Assembly: GCA_015680685.1 (NCBI GenBank)
Contig: MNCI01030140.1
Span: forward strand, 55,323-92,419
Source: Gnetum montanum
Lineage: Eukaryota; Streptophyta; Gnetopsida; Gnetales; Gnetaceae
Length of the DNA: 37,097 nt
Direction: 5' to 3'
The notes below the pieces were generated by a model that did not search any database, was not told the DNA's origin, and worked only from the letters and a program-made list of their open reading frames with translations. Shown one piece after another: positions 1 through 9,778 of this stretch. How positions within the stretch are numbered: the stretch's first letter is position 1; each line of letters opens with the position of its first letter. The translations under genes were made by a program, and so were the position numbers.

Positions 1-114
1 TTATCTAGAATAATATCATACAAGGTCGCTGTATAGGACTTAACGATATATCTCTTAGGAAGAAGAAATAATTATAAAAAATTCACATATAAATTCACAC
101 ACAATTTCACAACC

Positions 115-2132
115 ATGCCTCTCCTACAAGACTATAATAATGCCACACCTAGTAAGGAAGTTCATTGGAGAACCAACGAACTATATGACAATGAAGATTG
201 GAGTACGCAACTTGAGGTGGGGGTTTCTTATAAACATAAAAAAAACCAACATCATCCCAATGCACGAAAGCATAACTTATCCAATGATGATCAACCCCCA
301 CTGGCCATTACAAGCTTAGCATGAATACAAGAGTCTGTTCGAATCTCATGTAGGCATCATAAAGAGAGCTACCTACCCAGGCTCGATTTAAACAAATTTC
401 CCAATTTTTCAGGAGGCTATGACTTAGATCCACATCAACATTTACAAACCTTCTACAATGCCTGTACGTGGAAAAACATTGATAACGGTTGCCAAAAACT
501 CAAGCTCTTTCTTATGACACTCGTTGGCCAAGAAAAAGTATGGTATAGATCGTTAAAACCAAATTCAATACGACATTGGCCAACAATGGTAGAACTCTTT
601 AGCGAAAGATATCAAACCTACGCAAGAGTGTTAGCCTTGAGGAAACAAATACAAGAATGCAAAAAAGCACAAAATGAACCCTTGGACATGGCCTTAGAAA
701 GATATTATGCAGTGTTAAACAATTGTCCAGGCCATGCGTTCTCTGAGGAAAGGCTAATGTACCATATCATTGATGGGATTCATGATGAAACAAGAGAAAC
801 CCTAGGGATGTATGCCCAAGGTCAACTATATGAACTATGAACCCATCAAGTCCAAGAGCTTATTAAGAAGGTAGCAAAAGAAGAAGGAGAAATGGCTAGA
901 TGAGAGAGTGTTGAAAAGCATCAATGGGACTAGAATCTCAACTTAACAAAGGTCCATGATCATAAAAAGGAGAAATCAACCTATCTCAAGGAGGAAAAAT
1001 CATCTTTTCCAACACAAAAATCACTAGAAGAAGTTGAGGAAAAGATCAAAAAGATGTTGGAATGGACACATAAAAAGTGTGGAGAATTTATCGATATTAT
1101 TGGAGATAGAGTTTTGACAACCCAAGAAGCAGGACAAAATAGTGGACATTCGGAAAGAAGGGATGAAGAAAATAAGAGCCCAATTGCCAATCATATGTAT
1201 GAATGGAACATTTTCCTGTACGATCACCCCAAGAGTCAATGCCCAATCCTATTACATCTATATGAGCATTGGGGGAACACGTTACACCCAGAGTTCATAC
1301 AAAGATACTGTGTTCGGTCATAGTGGCAACAATCCCAGTCGTGGGGGAAGCCATCCCTAAACTGGAGACACCCTTCGTATCCTTCGAATCCAAATTCTTA
1401 TCATGTTCAACATCCTGTTTCTCCAACTAGGACAACATACTCTATCTCACCGCATTATCATTCTCCTCAATACTATCAGCCCATACCTTCAAACCACCAC
1501 TTTGTGTATCCTACACTTCTCCTCATTTTGAACATTCTCATTGTTTCCCTCCTTCGACATCACCACCAACTATTCCTAAGGTGTTTGCACCACAGCAACA
1601 ACCCACGAACGTTACTTGTGCTACTATTGCTAACAACAGTGAGAGACCTCAGCAATATTGAAGGTGTCCCTTCTTTAGAAATGACCCTAAGAAGGGACAA
1701 CACAATTCCAAGGCCACTACATCCTCCAACTCAGCACAAGTCCAACATTGTGGTGCATCCTTCTCTTCAAATCCAACGCCTCATGTTACTTCATTAGGAC
1801 CACCAATTAACACTCCAACAACCATACGACCCAATGAACACAAGCATGGAAGGCAACATCCTGATCCTTGCATACCATCTTATGGTCTCAATTATCATAG
1901 TGGGACAACTCATTATCCGGGAACTACATCTCATAAATTGCCTGACTATGCTTACTATAATCAAGTGTGTGAACCCCAATGGGGTAAGTATGATCAAGTT
2001 CCAATATTTCCAACATGCAAGGATCCGCATCTTCCATTTATTAATCCTTGCCATCCTCAACTGTTTAGTTATGGGGGATACCCCCCATTCCAATCACAAG
2101 CAGGATTAATAACTATTTTTCATTTTCTTTAA
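115..2132 (+). pseudogene. gag: gag of element A (broken)
   Basis: Gag is the structural protein that forms the retrotransposon particle. The frame opening at 115 stays aligned with the later pieces at 514 and 1054 and is interrupted by in-frame stops. The segment 514-840 (WYRSLKP, RYQTYARV, LRKQIQE, LERYYAVLNN, ETRETLGMYAQGQLYEL) has the layout of the Retrotrans_gag domain and matches gag of elements B, C and D. The zinc knuckle near 1200-1240 has lost both leading cysteines (WNIF where C has CDVC) but keeps YDHPKSQC. A Pro/His/Tyr/Ser-rich tail ends in LFSYGGYPPF and needs a frame change. Compared with C, about 90 residues of the Ser-rich region after residue 40 are missing. Not translatable as it stands. 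Confidence 0.85.
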
Positions 2133-3440
2133 TTTTACAATTTTTGTTTTCCAGTTTTTCATTTTTCATTTTCTTGATTTATCTTTTTGTCTTTTTATAA
2201 GTAATCTCATCTACGAATAAAACACTCATGTGGCTCGTTGGTTGAGGTGTGTTCTATGTTATCAAGTCTTGAGTAATTAATTATGTGGGCAGTGAGCCCA
2301 TTACACCCACTCATCCATTCTACAAATAAGAGGTTCTGTTTGAGGGTACAGTGATATTCTTGCAATTTTTAAAACTTAAAATTAATTTTGTGTTCATTGT
2401 ACCCAGAATGAAGAAGGATGGACCAAGAGGAAATGATTAGGGTGTGACATTAAGGGAACTTGTGGATTCTCTTTGGTGACATCTGTGGGAGTTATCATGC
2501 AACGTGGTTGTACTAAGATCCTTGTAGATCTAATGAAAAATGGGAGTAAGAGTAATCAAAAGGCACTCAAAAATCCAATGCGGTTCTAGGGGGTTCCACT
2601 GGAAAGACATGTACCCATGCTTGAAGGTTGGCAGCTTCTCTAAATTTAGTATTCAAAGAAAGAGAGAGAGAAAAAATGAAAACGAAAAGAAAAGTGCCAC
2701 AAAACAAAAATCACTCCTTCCTTGAATAAAACGTCAAGTGATCGTATGCCTTGTTGTTATGGTACTCTCATAGTTGCTTATCATGGGATGAAACAATGCG
2801 ATGTTACTGATTAGAGGAATGGACTTGGTCCTGATCTTGGAATGATGGGTTAATGACACATTAATCATGCTTTACACGTAGGATTCACTGTGCCCTAGGT
2901 CAGTTACCTCATGTCCCAATCTCTATAATCCCTGCTATCCCCATCTCATCTCATTGTTCATGTAATTTTAATTCATGTCTTATGTAATGTTGAATTCTTA
3001 CCTCATTCTGGTGATATTTACATGTGTGTGTTTTGTGGAATTAGTGTGGATTACATTTAACCCTTTGAGTGCCCACGGACACTTTTAAGTGTGGTTACGG
3101 AAGGGCATTATAGGTTGAAACCTACTTTGGGGAGGACCCACTTGTGTAATTTTTTGTAATTTTCACTTATGACACAACTCACACACACCATTTATTACCC
3201 TCAACATATTTTTCGTAACATTCTTTCCCTACTACTATCCCTCTGAATAGTATCGTTCCTATGTACCATTACATGGCCTTTTTATCTCACTTAATCACCG
3301 AGGTTTTATTGATCAATTACACCCACACATCATTATTTGTGTCTTTGCAACAAGCTAAATTACCTTAGAACCCCTTAACAATAGCCAATGTCCTAAGTTT
3401 ACAATGTTGATTTCAAGAAAATCTTCAAAAATTTGGTATT
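2133..3440 (+). other. Non-coding spacer between gag and ORF2 of element A
   Basis: No reading frame here can be supported. It starts with a T-rich tract (about 2112-2200), then AATAAA within GAATAAAACACTCATG near 2216-2222, then stretches closely matching the element C spacer, for example the part around GGTGACATCTGTGGGAGTT near 2475. A purine-rich GA tract lies near 2655-2700. The block CCTACTTTGGGGAGGACCCA at 3121-3140 recurs in C and, in sense orientation, in D. Its conservation without coding suggests a structural or cis-acting role, or simply common descent. Confidence 0.6.
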
Positions 3441-3466
3441 TTTCCCTTAGCTAAACATCACTAGAG

Positions 3467-3526
3467 ATGCGATATCGCGTATGCGATATCGCGTATGCGA
3501 TATCATGTCCCATCCGACTATAAATA
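3467..3526 (+). promoter_or_regulatory. Internal promoter-like block of element A with GATATC repeats
   Basis: Three GATATC units lie at 14-bp spacing (3467-3504), with GCGTATGC between them, so each neighbouring pair reads GATATCGCGTATGCGATATC. A TATAAATA box follows at 3519-3526, 14 bp after the repeats, then a run of eight C. The same repeat-plus-TATA arrangement occurs in the U3 of the LTRs, for example 6989-7032. About 480 bp downstream is the ORF2 start. I infer a second promoter serving ORF2; transcription is not shown. Confidence 0.55.
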
Positions 3527-3934
3527 GGGACCCCCCCCTACAACACTTAACATCATTTTTCACAATTCATGTGGGGGAATTTTTCAAATTTTTCTCTATG
3601 ACTTGCAATTGTGTGACCCTTGTTTTCATATCCATAACTCGCTCGTTGGTACTCCGATTTTAATTCCGTATGAACTTGCTTGAACTTGGGGTGTTCAGCT
3701 TAGTTGTGGGGGAGAGACTTACGTTGAATAGTGCATAACTTTTTTGGAATTTGTCATTGCCCAAGGGAAATTATCAAGGGTAATTAGCTATAACATGTAG
3801 AATAATTGTGCCAAAAATAATTTCATCCCTTTAGGTACACCGGGAAATTACAATTGGAAACCCCCTAAGTAAAACGGACTCACTATTATAATCTTTCGGG
3901 CAACATCACATAGAGATAAAATAAATTAATTAAG

Positions 3935-4006
3935 GCAAGCTGTAAGGTATAACTTAACTTAACTTTAGAAACAACCTTGCTAATGCTTGACCCCGTGTGA
4001 TTGCAG
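3935..4006 (+). other. Possible short leader intron before ORF2 of element A
   Basis: The sequence just before the ORF2 ATG ends TGTGATTGCAG with a branch-point-like CTAAT (3979-3983) about 25 bp upstream, as at a plant 3' splice site. The matching place in element C has ACTAAT and the same TGTGATTGCAG. A candidate donor is AAG|GCAAGC at 3935 (C has AG|GTAAGA at 27283). Inference only; the A donor would be of the rare GC type or mutated. Confidence 0.35.
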
Positions 4007-6795
4007 ATGGCCCCAAAATGTGGACAATAGGAAGGTCCTACTCAAGGTGGAAGTAAACGACCTAGGAGAGGAGGAAAACAAGATCCTGCCAGACAACATG
4101 TAGAATAGGAGGAACAATCATTTAGCATTCATCAAGAGGACTCTCCTACCTTACAATCTGGGCAGGCAGAAGGAGGGGCTGCTGCAGCACCTAAACAGGG
4201 ACAACATATCACGTTGCCCCAGGATTTTGTTCAGGTGATACACAAAAGGTCCACATTCATTGCGGTGATTGTGGAATTAAATTTTAAATCTTTTGCATCG
4301 TTTTCTCTTGAGGCTATTAGGGATCACCTCAAAGGGTCTCCCTTATGGCCTACCCTCTTTAAAAGTGGTGCCTAGTACCTAGGGGAGACATACCAATTAT
4401 GGCACAACATAGAACAAGGCACCACCATTAATATTTGTGGTGTGACCATCAATTTCTCCATGTAGGCCATTTAGGAAGTATTAAAAATTTCAAATACATG
4501 GCTCCAGGTTGCTCAGTTATCTACCCGATCAGACCCTGATGTGCAATGAGTTTGGTTAGAAAGGACATATGGTAAGGATAAGACATTTGGAGAGTTGACG
4601 ACGGAAGAGAGGATCTACTTCAAAATTGGAACGTATCACCTCTTCCCCATGAAGGGTTTAAAAAGAATCTCAACATATGTAGCAAGAGGATGTGCAGTGC
4701 TGATGGGAAAGGTTAACGCTAACCTACCTCATCTATAACTTATAGAGATCCTGAGGCGGTTCATGGAATAGAAGACAGGGAAGCTTACCTTACCCTTTCC
4801 TTGTCTTATCAGGAAGTTGTGCTGACGTGCTGGTATCAAGGGGTACACTAATGATGTCCTCCAAAAAGCCCAAAATGCTTCATATGCTAAACTATTAAAG
4901 CCACCAGTCACAAGGAAACTCACTGGTGAGATGCTGGGACCAGAACAAGAGGAAGAACAGATGGCTGGACCAACTACAACTCAACTTGTAGGACCCAGCC
5001 AACTTCCAAGTACATGACCGAACCAACAATAGGAAGCAGAGCCTAGCATGGGCTAGGTGAAACCACCACCACTGCAAGACTACAGACCATCAATGAGCCA
5101 TCTCAGGGCCATCGCTGAGATGGTCAGTTGGGGAAGTCGTGATGATGCAAATCTCTTCCACATCATTGATGATGCCATATAGCCCACAATTTCTTTGGAT
5201 CATGCAAGGGGTGAAGTGTCTATTCATACAAGAGGAGAGGAAAGTGCTTAGTCACAAAAAATATTAGGAAATGCAAAATATTTCCAAGTGAAATTAGAAA
5301 CTGGTGAAGGGGACACTGTGGTGTTCATGCAACACCAGGATGCCACGTGAGCTATAGAAGTGGTTGCAGACCACATTAAAGAATCGTTCAACGTACTTGT
5401 TGTACCACTGGAAAATCTCACAAGAGCATGGGATAATCAAACTTTGGCTAGAACCTCAATGACTCCTGCAGAACATGAGGATGTGCTTGATCAATTGCTA
5501 CAAACAGGATAAATAATGATGTCTCTATTTGACATCCCTCAAGATGTTATAGCAATTCAATGAGACCTCATTTCCACTAAGGGGAAGCTGGTCTTAACAG
5601 AAGTGAGGGTCGAGCATGCTGAAGTAGAGGTGCAGAAATTACAAGAGAAGCTCGTGGCCCTATAAGTAGCACAGCAGGACCCTTTGCAATTTGTTCCTAT
5701 AGACCAGCTAGACAATTTTAAAACTGAGTAACTAACCAAACTACTAATGAAGAATAAGAAGGTGGCATAAGGAAAAGAGAAGGCTATTTGGGATGCCTCT
5801 ATAGCACAGGTGAAAACTCATGCACATATTAAGGCACTCAAAGCCTTACAAGAGGAAAACAAGCAGCTTGTTGCTGACAACCTTCGGTTGACCTTTGTGG
5901 AAAAGCAAAAGAATGTTCTCGAGGAACACTTTCATCAGTTGTGAGAACAATTCATTCGGGTCAACTAAGACATGAGCCGTTTAGCCAGGGAGAACTGAAC
6001 CCTCTCAATGGAGGAGGTACATGCAATTCATTAAATGACATTTATCGAAATAAGTGCATGGAAAAATGAGGCTAAACGACATGAAAAGCTAAAGGAGAAC
6101 ATCTGAGACTATGTGGGGATGTACAAATAGATCCTTGAGAAGGAGATTCATATGGCCAAGGCCCACATCAATGCTATCAATGCTTAACACACTGATTGGC
6201 AGGCCATATTGGACACATATGCTTTTTCCTACCAGGAAAAAGTTAAGAACCAGGATCTGCAGATCCAAGATCTTATAGAATACATGGAGTTGGCAAACTT
6301 GCAGTATGCCAACCTTGCCATGTTAATAGCAAGGCGCTTGAGAACAGAGCTCAAGCAACAAGTAGCTTCCACCTACATCAAATATGAAATAGAGCTTGCA
6401 GAATGCAAAAGATATTGCAAAAACTAGAGATTGCAAGTTCTAAACTTGAGGTGGTGAAGGCAAGCTACCAAGGACAAAAAGGTGTCACAACAAATTTGGC
6501 TCAACGGCTTGCAGATTTCCAATAATACAGAGACAAAGCTAAAGCCTGCAAGGAGGAACGATGGGTATTCGTGGCTTGGTATGTCAAGGCCAATTAAATG
6601 TTTCCACAACTACCTTATCCATGGGAGGTGTCGACTCCATCAAACATTGGAACATTAGCATGGATGGCACAAGATCCATGGATCGAAGAGGATAAACTCC
6701 AGGCCATACTTCAATGCCATCAAGCCTCAAAACCTAGAGCACAAGATAAAGGGAAAGCACCTATGGAGGATCCACTGCCACTAGGAACTACATGA
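4007..6795 (+). pseudogene. ORF2 of element A: plant transposon-protein-like domain plus coiled coil (broken)
   Basis: About 930 codons long, with many in-frame stops and one frameshift near 6410; the last part continues in the frame of 6598-6795. The N-terminus is basic (SKRPRRGG). Residues about 75-300 contain LKGSPLWP, GTYHLFP, ISTYVARG, LMGKVNANLPHL and LPFPCLIRKLC, which resemble the family called putative plant transposon protein, found in plant retroelement ORFs; this assignment is from memory of the pattern. After the linker RPSMSHLRAIAE comes a long Lys/Glu/Leu/Gln-rich region (about 5560-6590) that reads as coiled coil. The C-terminus is basic (SKPRAQDKGKAPMEDP). No catalytic motif of reverse transcriptase, integrase or protease was seen. 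The same protein is encoded in elements B and C. Function unknown. Confidence 0.65.
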
Positions 6796-6946
6796 GTTCC
6801 ACTAATTTTATAACTGTAGAATTTTCTTTGTGTTGTATCTCAATTTTGTTTTCATCCCTCACTACGACGTAAACCCATTTTCACCATCCAGTAATTCCAT
6901 ACCTATCCACTATGTAATCACTATAACTCGAGGATGAGTTTTCATT

Positions 6947-6960
6947 CAGTCATGGGGGTA
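6947..6960 (+). other. Polypurine tract of element A
   Basis: The sequence CAGTCATGGGGGTA directly abuts the 3' LTR. The same stretch with one or two changes sits next to the LTR in B, C and D, as expected for the plus-strand primer site. Its purine run is short (GGGGG). Confidence 0.7.
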
Positions 6961-7752
6961 TGATGAGTCGTCATTTAGGCAACCATGGTATCGCGTATGC
7001 GATATCGTAGCCTGTCTCCTCATCTATAAATAAGAGGTAGATAGTTCCAGGAGGAAGTTTTTGAATTTTTAGTTTAAGTGTTAAGTTTTAGTAGTTCTTT
7101 CTCTCAACCCTTCCCTCCCAGTGTATGCCTGCAGTGTGGTGATTGTAATTGTATAGCATCCTTTATTTGAGTGTGACGTACTTGGACATGCACATGACCG
7201 GAAATAAAGATCAAGATTACTTCATCATTACAACATTCACTTAGCTTAATTATTTAATTAATTATTATTTACTTCTTTCTTAGTTAATACATTGTTACCC
7301 TAAACTCCTGTTAAACACGGAATGAGTACGACTTGATTACGAGCATTTAAGTGTGACTACTTGGTAACCTAGTAGCATACCTAGGATCTGCACTTGGTAA
7401 TCCTAGTGGTAGTCGTACACAAAGTCCAAGATGTGTATGGATGATCGAGGAACAAATGCTCATCGCACTTAGGCTAGCTTAGATTCTCTCTCACCCTTCT
7501 CTCTTAGCTTAGTTAATATTATCTTCCATTTCCTTCAAGAGTAGCGTTAGAATAGAAACACATCATACACCTCACTCTGGACTAAACCATATGTGATAAA
7601 ATTAAAACTAGTCTAGGTGGAAAGATAGTGAATTGTGACCTAACTCTAATTGTCTAGATGCCACAACTAGTCCATCTGCAGAGTTTGACCGAATCGTGCG
7701 TGTAACGCTTGTATTCATATGGTTGAGTGTAGGGATACCTCACCACTCATCA
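6961..7752 (+). repeat. 3' LTR of element A (792 bp)
   Basis: It begins TGATGAG right after the polypurine tract and ends CACTCATCA. GATATC repeats (6989-7006) lie 18 bp before a TATAAATA box (7025-7032), and AATAAA sits at 7203-7208. From about 7120 to the end it closely matches the R/U5 part of the C LTR, but its U3 is short and unlike that of B and C. Confidence 0.85.
6989..7032 (+). promoter_or_regulatory. LTR promoter of element A: GATATC repeat and TATA box
   Basis: TATCGCGTATGCGATATC at 6989-7006 is followed by TATAAATA at 7025-7032. The arrangement is the same as the internal block at 3467-3526. Confidence 0.65.
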
Positions 7753-8742
7753 ACTACCATGAAATATATTTGCTCTAAATTCAAGAATAATATTTCTCAA
7801 AAGAAGGCCCAACTTGAGTTTATCATGGTTAATCATAAACATCTATCACATTTCTAATGTTTCAATAATGAAACTTATACCATCATTTCAAAACTCTATG
7901 ACCAACTTAGATAGTTTGAAGTTTATCATGTCAAAGGAGTTTAACATAGAGCTAGATTGAGTTTAGTTAAAACTAAAGATAAGGTTTCTATAGATATTTT
8001 TAAGCATTTGGAAGTTTTTATTGGTGTTTTTATTTTTTCTATTTTGCATGTGAGCCAACTAGTTAAGCTATAGCTCATGCTCTCAAATTCAAGTGCTCTT
8101 ACAGCTATATTTGTACCATTTTGATGCATAATAACTTAATCATTAGTCTAAGTTATACTGGTGAATGCTTTCAGCAATTTCACAAAGATATTTTCAACTA
8201 CAGAAAATGTAATAGCATAGCCACATTACAAATTCTAAATTTCTTTTCAACTTTTCTTTATTTACCAATCCTATAAACTTAATTATTGTCTCTCATGGAT
8301 TTTTAAAAAGCCCTTTTCTCTATATAAAATGGTACAACCCCTAAAATTGATAACCTAATTATTAATGTTTTCAAATAAATGTGGAAGAAAATTAAATTTG
8401 ATTTCTATGACTAGTATTAACATGTTTTGTTCCCTAAATACCTTGGACAATGAAATGTGGGAATTATCAAGCTTCTTTCTAAGATAATTGCTATCACCTT
8501 ATGATTAGTTGGAAACCTATTGAATTTTTATTTCTTCCAAGATTATTGCCAAGGTGGTGACAAATAAATTGAAGGTAATCATCAAGAACATTATTTTGCA
8601 CACACAGTTTCCTTCTTTAGGAATGCTTTATTCTGAAAAATATCATTACTACTATTAAGAGCATGTAATTGTTGCGTTTTTGATGAATTTCATAATGGAG
8701 GCGATGACTAAAATTGTTGTATAACAAAGGGGACAACATAAT
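7753..8742 (+). pseudogene. LINE (non-LTR retrotransposon) fragment, decayed
   Basis: Between elements A and B lies about 1 kb that is not LTR-element sequence. One continuous frame from about 7763 to 8020, with three stops, reads like the linker between endonuclease and reverse transcriptase of plant LINEs: LYDQLR, EVYHVKG, HRARLSLVKTKDK, IFKHL, compared with the usual pattern E-x-x-W-x-Q-R/K-A/S-R-x-x-W-L-K-x-G-D-x-N-T-x-F-F-H. Further on, WKPIEF near 8508 and KIIAKVVTNKLK at 8539-8574 resemble the start of a LINE reverse transcriptase (RPISL then KIIAKVIANRLK). Later RT motifs are absent because element B interrupts or truncates it. Family assignment by eye only. Confidence 0.55.
8738..8742. 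repeat. Target-site duplication of element B, left copy
   Basis: ATAAT at 8738-8742 abuts the left end of B; ATAAC at 31583-31587 abuts its right end. Four of five bases agree, which supports 8743-31582 being one insertion despite the 16 kb nested inside it. Confidence 0.65.
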
Positions 8743-9593
8743 TGATGATCAGCAAGGTACCCCTATGCTCAACCATACGAATACAAGCATGTACACATGA
8801 TCTGGCTGAACTTTGTAGATGGACTAGTTGTGGCACCTAGATAGTTATAAGTTGATCGCAGTTCGCTGTCTTCCCACTTGGACTAGTATTTGCTTTGTCA
8901 TGTATGGTTTAGTCTAGCATGAGGTGTATGATTTGATTCCTAACACTAGGCTACTCCTAAAGATAATGAAAATAATCTTGATTAAGCTAATAAACAATGG
9001 AAAATAAAACCTAAACTAGCCTAAGTGCGATGAGCATCTACCCTTAATCATTTGTATGCGTCTTGGACTTCATGGACTACTTCTGGGATTACCAAGCATA
9101 CATTACTTGAAGCACTACTAGATATGCTACTGGGGTACCAAGTAGCCACACTTAAATGTTCATGATTAAGATATACTCATTTCACATTTAATGACAAAAA
9201 TAGTAAATGACGATAAAAGAAATATTAACTAAGAAAATAATAAATGATAATTAACAATTAAACAATTATAGACTAAGTGAATGTTGCAATGATGGTGTAA
9301 TCTCGATCTTTATTGCCAACTATGTGCATGTCCAAGTACGTCACACCCGAACAAAGGTTCTGTACAATTACAATCATCACACTGCGGGCATGCACATTGG
9401 AAAGAACTGAAAACTAATTGAAAATTGACAAAATGACTCTACCTTAAGACTTACCAACTTACTCCCTTCTCGTGCGCCTGGATGCTATATTTATAGGCCC
9501 ACACAGGAATCATGATATCATGTATTCGATATCATTATCCAAGCTACAATATCGCATACCCGTTATCAAGGCCTGGCAAACCACAATTTATCA
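8743..9593 (-). repeat. 3' LTR of element B (851 bp)
   Basis: On the + strand it begins TGATGATCAGCAAGGTACC and ends TTTATCA. Read on the minus strand, it has GATATC copies (9514-9519 and 9528-9533) upstream of a TATAAATA box (9488-9495). It matches the LTRs of C along its length. Confidence 0.85.
9488..9533 (-). promoter_or_regulatory. LTR promoter of element B
   Basis: On the minus strand, two GATATC sites 14 bp apart (9533-9514) precede TATAAATA (9495-9488) by 18 bp. More diverged GATATC-like words lie further upstream near 9548-9570. Confidence 0.55.
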
Positions 9594-9608
9594 TACCCCC
9601 ATGATTGA
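9594..9608 (-). other. Polypurine tract of element B
   Basis: TACCCCCATGATTGA on the + strand, read as TCAATCATGGGGGTA on the minus strand, abuts the 3' LTR. It matches the tracts of A, C and D. Confidence 0.65.
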
Positions 9609-9778
9609 ATAACAACTCATCCTTAAGTCAAACAATCAAAATGAGAACGAGTTCAATTGATTACATAGTGGATAGGTATGGGATTATTGACTAACTAGGA
9701 ATTACTCATGAGTGTGGAATTAAGCAAAATAAAATTGGGACATAGACACAACATTACAAAAGATAAAATTGTTGGAAC

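Larger units (their letters stand above)
1..7752 (+). mobile_element. Element A: LTR retrotransposon, 5' LTR outside the window
   Basis: Position 1 matches the stretch just after the primer site in element C (about 16123 onward), so the 5' LTR and primer site of A lie just left of the window. The order is gag (115-2132), a non-coding spacer, an internal promoter-like block (3467-3526), ORF2 (4007-6795), a polypurine tract and a 3' LTR (6961-7752). I find no reverse transcriptase, RNase H or integrase, so A looks non-autonomous. Both genes carry several stops and frameshifts. The target-site duplication cannot be checked because the left end is missing; the right flank reads ACTAC. Confidence 0.85.

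Noticed and set aside
1980-1990. Strong splice donor GGGGTAAGTATG in the A gag tail
   Set aside because: B and C have GGGTAC at the same place, so it is not conserved and is likely chance.
1504-2109. Separate genes in the frames at 1504, 1794 and 1834
   Set aside because: They overlap the gag tail in other frames; the gag tail itself (ending GGYPPF) is conserved in C.
3467-3504. CRISPR-like short repeats
   Set aside because: Only three units at a fixed 14-bp period with no unique spacers, next to a TATA box in a plant retroelement; a promoter array explains it.
7941-8129. 62-codon minus-strand frame in the LINE scrap
   Set aside because: It is antisense to the LINE-like frame, which explains the sequence better.
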